DNA of 64,000 nucleotides from Paraburkholderia unamae (GTDB lineage: Bacteria; Pseudomonadota; Gammaproteobacteria; Burkholderiales; Burkholderiaceae): NCBI RefSeq assembly GCF_003268775.1, contig NZ_QLSU01000003.1, positions 1-64,000 of the forward strand, written 5' to 3'. Positions within the stretch are counted from its first letter, which is position 1. Each line of letters starts with the position of its first letter. Under the pieces are notes generated by a model. That model saw only the letters and a list, made by a program, of their open reading frames with translations. It did not search any database and was not told the DNA's origin. Shown here in pieces: positions 1-6,963 of the stretch. Made by a program: the position numbers and the translations under genes.

Positions 1-785
1 TCCACGCGCACGCCGCTGAACGTGAGGTGGCCGTTCGAGACGTCGTCGAACACGGCCGCGTCGCGGTACTGCACGGGCTGCGTGAGGTAGCCGATGAAGC
101 GCCACTTGCCGATCTCGTAGTCGGCCCACAGCGCGTCGAACGCCTGGCGCACGTTCGGGCCGTCTCGCACCGAAACGAAACGCTGCAAGTCGAACGCCAT
201 TTCCTGCCGCCCCACGCGCGCCTTGAACGTGCCGCCGCCCACGCCGTAGACGAACGCCACGAACGCCTGCTCGATGTCGAGCGGGTTCTTGTCCACCGGT
301 GTGACGGAGTCCTTATCGAACGGCCGCGCGTCTTCGAGCTGGAAGAACGCCTGCACGTGCTCGCCGAAGCGCGCGTCGGCGTGGACTTCGGCGCGCTGGA
401 TCACCCAGTTGTCGGGGCGTGCGCTGCCAAGGCCGAAGAGCGGCGTGTTGTTGAGTTCGAACCGCTCGCGCAGGTTTGCGCCGAGCGAGAGATACCAGGT
501 GGGATCGTTCCTCGAAAGCGGGATGTACTTGAGTCCGTCAAACGGCCTGTGCGGCAGGCACGGATTCGCGAGCACGCCCCAGTTTTCCTGCCAGCGGTTG
601 AAGCCGGGCACGGGGCGCTTGACGTCGCATGCGCCAGCGGGTGCGTCGTCGGCGTACGCCGCGCTTACCTGGAGCGCGGCGAGCGTGGCAAGCGCCACGC
701 TCGCGTAGCGACGCGTCGGCCCGCGCGCTTGCGACCGGGTTCGCCCCGTCACGCGCTTCATGGCGCTTGCGATTCGATTACGCAT
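1..785 (-). CDS. Alginate-export-family outer membrane porin, 3' end cut by window
   Basis: About 261 codons are visible on the minus strand and the gene runs off the left edge. The N-terminus has a basic stretch, a hydrophobic segment and an Ala-rich cleavage region ending near AYADD, so it should be exported. The mature part reads as beta-barrel strands (YLSLGANLRERFELNN, WVIQRAEVHADARFG, VQAFFQLEDARPF, FKARVGRQEMAFDLQRF), the pattern of the alginate export (AlgE-like) porin family found in many proteobacteria that do not make alginate. It starts 5 bases after the stop of the upstream VOC gene, so the two are probably co-transcribed. ATG at 785 or the in-frame ATG at 761 are both possible; the second gives a more usual signal peptide. 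The substrate is unknown. Confidence 0.8.
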   Translation of the reverse strand, partial: MRNRIASAMKRVTGRTRSQARGPTRRYASVALATLAALQVSAAYADDAPAGACDVKRPVPGFNRWQENWGVLANPCLPHRPFDGLKYIPLSRNDPTWYLSLGANLRERFELNNTPLFGLGSARPDNWVIQRAEVHADARFGEHVQAFFQLEDARPFDKDSVTPVDKNPLDIEQAFVAFVYGVGGGTFKARVGRQEMAFDLQRFVSVRDGPNVRQAFDALWADYEIGKWRFIGYLTQPVQYRDAAVFDDVSNGHLTFSGVRV

Positions 786-790
786 GCCGC

Positions 791-1735
791 TTACTTCGCG
801 CGTTGATGAATCTCCGCGACGTAACCGCCGGGAAACTCGACCATGGCCGTGCGGCCTTCGGCGTTCTGCGCGGGCGCCACCAGCACCTTCACGCCGGCGG
901 CCTGCGCCTTTGCGAGCGTGGCGTCGAGATCGGCGACCTCGTAGCCCGTCGTTTCGCGGCCATACGGGTAAGGCAGCTTGCCGTCGGTCACGAACACCAG
1001 CATGTTGCCGAAGCCCGATTGCAGACGCACGCGGCGAATCGTTTCACCGGGCTTGCCGATTTCGGCGCCGTCCGCCTGGCGGTTATTGGACACGATCTTG
1101 CCGTGCGAGAAGCGCACGAAGCGCTTGATGAAGTTCTGCGCCTCGTACTTCGACACATACACGCGATTGTCGGGCACGAATTCCAGCGGCGCATACGAAG
1201 GCGCTTTGGTGTGCCAATAGAGCTGCATCGTGAGACCGCCCGGCCACTGGATGATGGCGTCCTTGCCGATCGGGTCGTCGAACGTGTCGACGAGCACGTC
1301 CGCGCCCGCCGCGCGTGCGGCGCGCACCGCCTTGTCGATGTCGGTCACGAGATAGCCCGTGCGCTCGTTGCCGAACGGGTACGGAACGGGCGTCTCGAAC
1401 GCGAACACCGAGAGCATGCCCACCGGCGTCTGCACGTATTGCGAAGCCGTCTTGCTGGGCGTGGGCGTGACCGTGAACACGGCGCGCGGCGAAGCCTTGC
1501 CGCCGAAGGTCGCGAGAAAGCTGTTCACGAAGGCGTCGATGTCGTTGCCCGAAACATAGACGTGCGTGGTGTCGTATTGCGCGCCAACGGAAACATCGGG
1601 CGCCTCGACCGGCTGCGGATAGTACGAGTACGTCGCGTCGTCTGCCATCGCGGCCGTGAAAGGCAGCGACAGACCCACGGCGATGCTTGCCGCAACGAGC
1701 GCCCGCAGCGAACGGTTGAATGAAATGAAGCTCAA
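791..1735 (-). CDS. Exported two-domain VOC (glyoxalase-fold) protein
   Basis: The 314-aa product begins with a clear signal peptide (residues 1-31, ending TAAMA-DD), so it acts in the periplasm. Two internally similar halves follow, each with a GRETTGYEVADLD / GNERTGYLVTDID element, an RAAGADVLV / QAAGVKVLV strand and a closing PGG-x(4-5)-I/L-x strand. This is the duplicated beta-alpha-beta-beta-beta module of the vicinal oxygen chelate superfamily. Exported VOC proteins of this type occur in Burkholderiaceae but have no firm function. I cannot assign metal ligands with confidence. It lies 5 bases upstream of the porin gene, which suggests they handle the same compound. Confidence 0.78.
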   Translation of the reverse strand: MSFISFNRSLRALVAASIAVGLSLPFTAAMADDATYSYYPQPVEAPDVSVGAQYDTTHVYVSGNDIDAFVNSFLATFGGKASPRAVFTVTPTPSKTASQYVQTPVGMLSVFAFETPVPYPFGNERTGYLVTDIDKAVRAARAAGADVLVDTFDDPIGKDAIIQWPGGLTMQLYWHTKAPSYAPLEFVPDNRVYVSKYEAQNFIKRFVRFSHGKIVSNNRQADGAEIGKPGETIRRVRLQSGFGNMLVFVTDGKLPYPYGRETTGYEVADLDATLAKAQAAGVKVLVAPAQNAEGRTAMVEFPGGYVAEIHQRAK

Positions 1736-1792
1736 CGCAAACTCCTTGGTGATCCAGAGAAAATGAAGGGGGTGAAGCGCGACGGCCCGCCG

Positions 1793-2533
1793 TCACGCGC
1801 TTTCACGCCCGATTCGAAACGCGCCGCAAGCGAGCACGCCAAGCAGCACGAGCGGTACGATCAGCGCCCAGAACGCGCCGACCAGCCAGCCCAGCGCCCC
1901 GCCGCCCGCGCCCAGCGCAAACGCGAGCACCGGCGGCAGCGTGCGCACGAGCCGCGTGCGCGCTTCGCCCCGGTCCACGTGCGCGGTGCCGGGCGCGAGC
2001 AGATCGAACGCATCGATCACGGCCTGCGTGACATTGCCCGTCATCACCGTATTGGCGGCCACGCCGCGCGTCGCGAGGCGCGCGTGTGCGTTCTGCACGC
2101 CCATGCCGGCCGCGCCCAGCAACCCGCAAACGATCGTCAGGGGCGCGTTCGAGTTGGTGATGGGCGCGGCGACAATGCCTGCGACCATGAAGGCAACGAG
2201 GAAGGCGATCTGCAAGATGTAAAGCCCGACCGCGCGCGTGCTTTCGGGGCGGGCGCGCAACTTGTCGTCGAGCAGGCGCGCGACGACAATGCCGCTCACG
2301 AACGCGGGAAACGCCAGCAGCTTGATCGACAGGCCGTTGCCCGCACCCGCGAGCCCCGAGCCGATCAGGATGAAGTTGCCCGTGACGTGCGCGGTGAACA
2401 GACCGTACAGGGCCACGAAGCCAAGCGTGTCGACATAGCCCGCGACGAAAGCGAGCACGCCGTTCTCGCCGAGTAGCGAATCGAGCATGCTTCCCGCGAA
2501 TCGTGCCCGCTCGCTTAGTGTTCGTTGCTGCAT
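1793..2533 (-). CDS. DUF1275 (YoaK-like) membrane protein
   Basis: The 246-aa protein starts at MQQRTLSERARF and is dominated by hydrophobic segments. The N-terminal part (LAFVAGYVDTLGFVALYGLF followed by TAHVTGNFILIGSGLA) is the signature of the DUF1275/YoaK family of inner membrane proteins: the GYVD-x-LGF-x(7)-F-TAHVTGN motif. About six membrane segments are expected. An in-frame extension upstream to 2674 contains no family sequence and is rejected. The family function is unknown, and some members respond to stress. It stands alone here, on the same strand as its neighbours. Confidence 0.85.
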   Translation of the reverse strand: MQQRTLSERARFAGSMLDSLLGENGVLAFVAGYVDTLGFVALYGLFTAHVTGNFILIGSGLAGAGNGLSIKLLAFPAFVSGIVVARLLDDKLRARPESTRAVGLYILQIAFLVAFMVAGIVAAPITNSNAPLTIVCGLLGAAGMGVQNAHARLATRGVAANTVMTGNVTQAVIDAFDLLAPGTAHVDRGEARTRLVRTLPPVLAFALGAGGGALGWLVGAFWALIVPLVLLGVLACGAFRIGRESA

Positions 2534-2747
2534 GATGCGTCGCTTGCGGGCGTGATGGTTTTCATGGTGCCGTCCTGTGCGCTCAACGCCGGGGCGTGAG
2601 GAGCGCACGAGAAGTGGCGGGACCGGCCCGCCACCAGTGCGGTCCCCAACGAGATCAGATACGACATGTAGCACTCTCCAGGCGTCGCCGGTGAACGGCG
2701 ATGCGGACTAAAAAATGAGGCCTAAAGACGACGCCCCCCTGCATCCC

Positions 2748-3410
2748 CTACTCCAGCCAGGGCGAACCCAGGATCTGCCCGCAAAAATTGATGCGGCGGT
2801 AGTCGGGATCGATCCGGTCCAGCACGTCGGCACACTGATTGCCCACGGTCGTTTGCGGCCGAAAAGCGAGCCCGCGCCCGAAGGCGCAAATGACCTCCTG
2901 CTTGTAGCCCTTCCCGCGAGGAAACGTCGCGAGCACGCTTGCCCGCTCGTGCTCCGTGTACAGATGCAGGTTCGTGCCGATCAGATCGGTGCGAACCGCC
3001 GCCGCGAGCAGATCCGAAAGCGGCGTCACCCGTGCCGGAATGCCAGGCGACGTATGCAGGGCGATCGCCAGCCACGCATCATGCTGCTTCTGGCTGTTCG
3101 CGCCGTAGTGGTGCAGCAGATGCCGGGCCGCGTCGGCGCTGTCGATTTCATAGCGCATGGTCGAATGCGAGTACGCGGGGCTCAGCCCCATGTTCGCGTA
3201 CATCGCACTGACGTAAAGCGAATCCGTGTCGCATTCCATGCCGCCGCGCTGCGCCCTGAGCATCGCGAACATGAACACCCGGTTGGCGTGCCCGATCAGG
3301 ATGGGCGGCAACGTGGCGCATGCGCTTTCGACGGCCGCGGTCGCCACAGGCGTACGCGGAATCCGCACGCCAGCGACTTCGCTGACCGTGCGCCACGACG
3401 CTGTTTGCAT
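2748..3410 (-). CDS. HD-domain-family protein with substituted HD motif (cyanamide-hydratase-like)
   Basis: The 220-aa protein matches the layout of small HD phosphohydrolase-superfamily proteins related to cyanamide hydratase: an early H-x-x-RVF helix (IGHANRVFMFA, about residues 38-48), a helix that normally carries the HD pair, and a late ALHTSPGIPAR segment. At the position where relatives have HD (LY-x-A-x-x-HD-x-G) this protein reads LYVSAMYANMGLS, so both metal ligands appear replaced by Ala-Asn. The catalytic metal site may be lost or rebuilt from other histidines (HLLHHYG is near the middle). It is read on the same strand as the downstream amidohydrolase only in part of the region; no operon partner is obvious. 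Confidence 0.72.
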   Translation of the reverse strand: MQTASWRTVSEVAGVRIPRTPVATAAVESACATLPPILIGHANRVFMFAMLRAQRGGMECDTDSLYVSAMYANMGLSPAYSHSTMRYEIDSADAARHLLHHYGANSQKQHDAWLAIALHTSPGIPARVTPLSDLLAAAVRTDLIGTNLHLYTEHERASVLATFPRGKGYKQEVICAFGRGLAFRPQTTVGNQCADVLDRIDPDYRRINFCGQILGSPWLE

Positions 3411-3505
3411 AGAAGTCCTTCCGGATATCCCGATCGTTATTGACGGTTATCGACGTGAGCGCGGCGCGCGCGGCGTCGATGCGTTTCATGGCCGCGTGCT
3501 CCGGT

Positions 3506-5398
3506 TCAGAACGCGAAGCAACTGCAACCCAGCGCGCCCCAGAACCCGTTCTGGTCCGATACCGGGGCGTTGCTGCGCCACGCCCGGCCGTGCGCGTGCT
3601 GGTGAATGCCGCACAGGTTCACGCAGGCGTCGCTGCACGACTGCGCGGGCACGGCGGCATGGAGCGCGGTGACAGGCTTGTAGCGCGCGTAGCCGCCGAA
3701 CTCGGCCACGGGCGACCACGAGGGGCTCACCGGCAGCGCGGGCGGGCTCAGGGCGTCGAACTCCGCGTCGGCATACACGATGCGTCCGCCCACGACGGTC
3801 AGCACCGAAGTCAGATGCTTGATCGACTCTTCCTCGATGGTGAAGAAGTCGTCGCTGAGCACGGCGAAATCGGCAAACTGGCCCGGCACGAGCGCGCCCT
3901 TCTTCGTTTCGTCGTTCGAGAACCACGCGCTGCCCACCGTGTAACGGCGCAGCGCTTCCATGCGTTCGAGCCGGTCGCGCTGCGCGTACATCGGCGTGCC
4001 GCCCACCGTGCGCCCCGAAACGAGCCAGTAGAGCGAAACGAACGGGTTGTAGCTCGCCACGCGCGTGGCGTCCGTACCCGCGCCCACGGGCAGGCCCGCT
4101 TCCAGCATCCTGCGCACGGGCGGCGTGTGGGCCGCGGCCTCCGCGCCGTAGCGCGCGATGAAATACTCGCCCTGGTAGGCCATGCGATGCTGCACGGCAA
4201 TGCCGCCGCCCAGCGCCGCAATACGCTCGATGTTGCGCTCCGAAATCGTCTCGCAGTGGTCGAAGAACCAGCGCAGGCCGTTGAACGGCGTGTCGGCGTT
4301 CACGCGCTCGAACACGTCGAGGAAGCGGCTGATCGACTCGTCGTAGGTCGCGTGCAGGCGCCACGGCCAGCGGTTCTGCACCAGCAGGCGCACCACGCCT
4401 TCGAGTTCCTTCTCCATCTCCTCGGGCAGATCGGGGCGCGGCTCCAGGAAGTCCTCGAAGTCGGCGGCCGAAAAGACCAGCATTTCGCCCGCGCCGTTGA
4501 CCTTCAGGAAGTCGTCGCCGTCGCCGGGCCGCGTGGCCTTCACCCAGCGCGCGAAGTCTTCGATCTCGCGCTTCGCGTTCTGCGTGAAGAGGTTGTAGGC
4601 GATGCGGATCGTGAGCTGCTCGCGGCGCGCCAGCTCCATGATGACGGCGTAGTCGTCGGGGTAGGCCTGGTAGCCGCCGCCCGCGTCGATCGCGCTCGTC
4701 ACGCCCAGACGGTTCAACTCGCGCATGAACTGGCGCGAGGAATTCATCTGGTCGTCGATCGGCAGCTTGGGACCTTTGGCAAGCGTGGCGTACAGCAGGC
4801 CCGCGTTGGGCCGCGCGATCAGCATGCCGGTGGGATTGCCGCGCCGGTCGCGCTGGATCTCGCCGCCCGGCGGATTGGGCGTGTCGCGCGTGTAGCCGAC
4901 AGCGCGCAGCGCCGCCGCGTTCAGCAGCGCGCTGTCGTAGAGGTGCAGGATGAAGACCGGTGTGTCCGGCGCGATGGCGTTGATCTCGTCGAGCGTGGGG
5001 CCGCGCTTTTCAGCGAACTGGAATTCGTTCCAGCCGCCCACCACGCGCACCCATTGCGGCGCGGGCGTGCGCGCGACCTGCGCGCGCAACATCTCCAGCG
5101 CGTCCTGCAACGACGGCACGCCGTCCCAGCGCAACTCCATGTTGAAGTTCAGGCCGCCGCGAATCACATGCAAGTGCGAGTCATTCAGACCGGGAATCAC
5201 AGTGCGGCCGTTGAGATCGATACGGCGCGCGTCGTCGCGCGCCCATTGCATGACATCGCGCTCGTTGCCGGACGCGACGATCTTGCCGTCGGCAACCGCG
5301 AGCGCCGTGGCGAACGAGCGGCGCTCGTCCTGGGTCGCGATCTTGCCGTTGTAGATCACGAGGTCGGCAATACGCTGAGGTTGATCGGATGCGCTCAT
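3506..5398 (-). CDS. YtcJ-type metal-dependent amidohydrolase
   Basis: The 630-aa protein belongs to the amidohydrolase_3 / YtcJ group of TIM-barrel hydrolases. It has the N-terminal beta-sandwich (ADLVIYNGKIAT), the first metal motif H-x-H in GLNDSHLHVIRGG near residue 80, a conserved VGGWNEFQF block, the DAGGGYQAYPDDY block, a late FDHCETIS histidine and the ending GTDATRVASYNPF with the metal-binding Asp. The C-terminus adds a short Cys-containing tail (QSCSDACVNLCG). Start ATG 5398 follows a usable Shine-Dalgarno region (GGAGAGC); an upstream extension to 5476 has no homologous sequence. Relatives hydrolyse amide or carbamate bonds; the substrate here cannot be read from the sequence. It has no signal peptide, so it is cytoplasmic. 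Confidence 0.88.
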   Translation of the reverse strand: MSASDQPQRIADLVIYNGKIATQDERRSFATALAVADGKIVASGNERDVMQWARDDARRIDLNGRTVIPGLNDSHLHVIRGGLNFNMELRWDGVPSLQDALEMLRAQVARTPAPQWVRVVGGWNEFQFAEKRGPTLDEINAIAPDTPVFILHLYDSALLNAAALRAVGYTRDTPNPPGGEIQRDRRGNPTGMLIARPNAGLLYATLAKGPKLPIDDQMNSSRQFMRELNRLGVTSAIDAGGGYQAYPDDYAVIMELARREQLTIRIAYNLFTQNAKREIEDFARWVKATRPGDGDDFLKVNGAGEMLVFSAADFEDFLEPRPDLPEEMEKELEGVVRLLVQNRWPWRLHATYDESISRFLDVFERVNADTPFNGLRWFFDHCETISERNIERIAALGGGIAVQHRMAYQGEYFIARYGAEAAAHTPPVRRMLEAGLPVGAGTDATRVASYNPFVSLYWLVSGRTVGGTPMYAQRDRLERMEALRRYTVGSAWFSNDETKKGALVPGQFADFAVLSDDFFTIEEESIKHLTSVLTVVGGRIVYADAEFDALSPPALPVSPSWSPVAEFGGYARYKPVTALHAAVPAQSCSDACVNLCGIHQHAHGRAWRSNAPVSDQNGFWGALGCSCFAF

Positions 5399-5756
5399 CG
5401 ACGCTCTCCTGTGTCTTGAGTGAATTCTTTTGTAGTCCGAATCGCGTGTAACACTCGCGTCACACGCGCGCCACACCCCGCACCGGAGGGTCCGGTCTCG
5501 GGCGTGCAGTGGCCTGCCGAGACCACTTCGCCATGCGCCGCATCCGGAATATCGCTTCGGCTTTCAAGGACTTCGCAAAGGGTTCACTTTATGGAATCCG
5601 CACCTGAAAGTCCTGTGTAAAGCCTGAAGATTTATGATGGCTTTTCTGAGCGCGAGACGACGCGATTCAAGCCGCGCCGTGTTGGCGGCGCGGCTTGAAT
5701 CACTTTCCCTTGCGCTTTTCAGCCGGGATCGTCGCGCACAGTCGGCGCGATGATCG
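5399..5756. other. Intergenic stretch between hydrolase genes
   Basis: About 360 bases without a credible gene. The half next to the perhydrolase-like gene holds the strong hairpin listed separately at 5664-5701. The half next to the amidohydrolase gene must hold the promoter of that gene if the hairpin terminates upstream transcription, but I see no clear -35/-10 pair. Confidence 0.5.
5664..5701 (-). terminator. Strong hairpin, probable terminator of the perhydrolase-like gene
   Basis: A perfect 15-bp inverted repeat (GATTCAAGCCGCGCC and its complement) with an 8-base loop. It lies 55 bases past the stop of the alpha/beta hydrolase gene and well before the amidohydrolase start. No U-tract follows on the minus strand, so it may act as a stabilising 3' end or a weak intrinsic terminator. 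Confidence 0.55.
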
Positions 5757-6749
5757 TCAGGCCTTGAGGAAGGCGAGCAGATCCGCGTTGACCTGATCGA
5801 CGTGCGTGCTGCACATGCCGTGCGGCGCGCCCTGGTAGATCTTGAGCGTGGCGTTCTTCACGATCTTCGCCGAGAGCTTCGCCGAGTCGTCGATCGGCAC
5901 GATCTGGTCGTCGTCGCCGTGCAGGATCAGCGTGGGCACGCTGATCTTCTTCAGATCGTCGGTATAGTCGACTTCCGAGAACTGCTTGATGCACTCGTAC
6001 TGGCCTTTGATCGAACCGGCCATGCCTTCGCGCCAGAATTCCTGCACGAGGCCTTGCGAGACCTTCGCGTTCGGGCGGTTGAAACCGTAGAACGGCGTGG
6101 CGAGATCGAGGTAGAACTGCGAGCGGTTCGCGGCCACACCCGCGCGAATGCCGTCGAACACCGACATCGGCAGACCGTTCGGATTGTTGGCCGTCTTCAC
6201 CATGATCGGCGGCACCGCGCCGATCAGCACGGCCTTGGCCACGCGCTTCTCGCCGTGGCGGCCAATGTAGTGCGCGACTTCGCCGCCGCCCGTCGAATGA
6301 CCCACGAGCATCGCGCCCTTCACGTCGAGCGCGTCGAGCACGGCGGCCAGGTCGTCGGCGTAGGTGTCCATGTCGTTGCCCTCGGAGGGCTGGCCCGAGC
6401 GGCCGTGGCCGCGGCGGTCATGGGCGATCACGCGGTAGCCCTGGTTCACGAGGAAGAGCATTTGCGCGTCCCAGGCGTCGGCGCACAGCGGCCAGCCGTG
6501 CGAGAACACCACCGGCGTGCCCGTGCCCCAGTCCTTGAAGTAGATCTGCGTGCCGTCCTTGGCGCTCACGTAGTTGCCGCCGTGATGATGACCCGTGCCG
6601 TGCGCGTGCGCAGGCGCACCGGCCGTGGTGGCCGCTACGGCCGGCAGGCTCGACATGGCGGCCATGGCGCCGGCCATGCCCGCGCCCGCGGAAAGAATGC
6701 GGCGGCGCGAGGTGAGAATGGTATCCGTATTGGTTTGCTGCGTAGTCAT
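5757..6749 (-). CDS. Tat-exported alpha/beta hydrolase, non-haem chloroperoxidase (perhydrolase) type
   Basis: The 330-aa product has a twin-arginine style leader ([12 protein letters not shown], then a hydrophobic stretch to about residue 40) followed by a His-rich spacer ([12 protein letters not shown]). The mature domain is the classical cofactor-free haloperoxidase/perhydrolase fold: [20 protein letters not shown] (oxyanion loop), the [11 protein letters not shown] motif, nucleophile elbow GHSTGGGE with Ser152, acid in HGDDDQIVP near 284, and histidine in GAPHGM near 311. Such enzymes hydrolyse esters or make peracids in the presence of hydrogen peroxide. The His-rich linker could bind metal, but this is speculation. 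It appears monocistronic, with a hairpin downstream. Confidence 0.88.
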   Translation of the reverse strand: MTTQQTNTDTILTSRRRILSAGAGMAGAMAAMSSLPAVAATTAGAPAHAHGTGHHHGGNYVSAKDGTQIYFKDWGTGTPVVFSHGWPLCADAWDAQMLFLVNQGYRVIAHDRRGHGRSGQPSEGNDMDTYADDLAAVLDALDVKGAMLVGHSTGGGEVAHYIGRHGEKRVAKAVLIGAVPPIMVKTANNPNGLPMSVFDGIRAGVAANRSQFYLDLATPFYGFNRPNAKVSQGLVQEFWREGMAGSIKGQYECIKQFSEVDYTDDLKKISVPTLILHGDDDQIVPIDDSAKLSAKIVKNATLKIYQGAPHGMCSTHVDQVNADLLAFLKA

Positions 6750-6963
6750 GTGTTCTCCGTCGTTGCTTCGCCGCGGAAGGCCCGGGCGAGCTCACTGCGT
6801 TCAGGCTGATAAGCGATGGGCGGACAAACCGTGAAACGTCGAGCGGTCTGCACCCCGATTTCGCTACCGCAGCTTAGCGACGCGGAAAAGCCATGTCTTT
6901 TGTGAAACCTGAAGAATCCTGAAACAGAACTTCAGAAAGCTGAGTGCGGGTGTTCCCCACACG

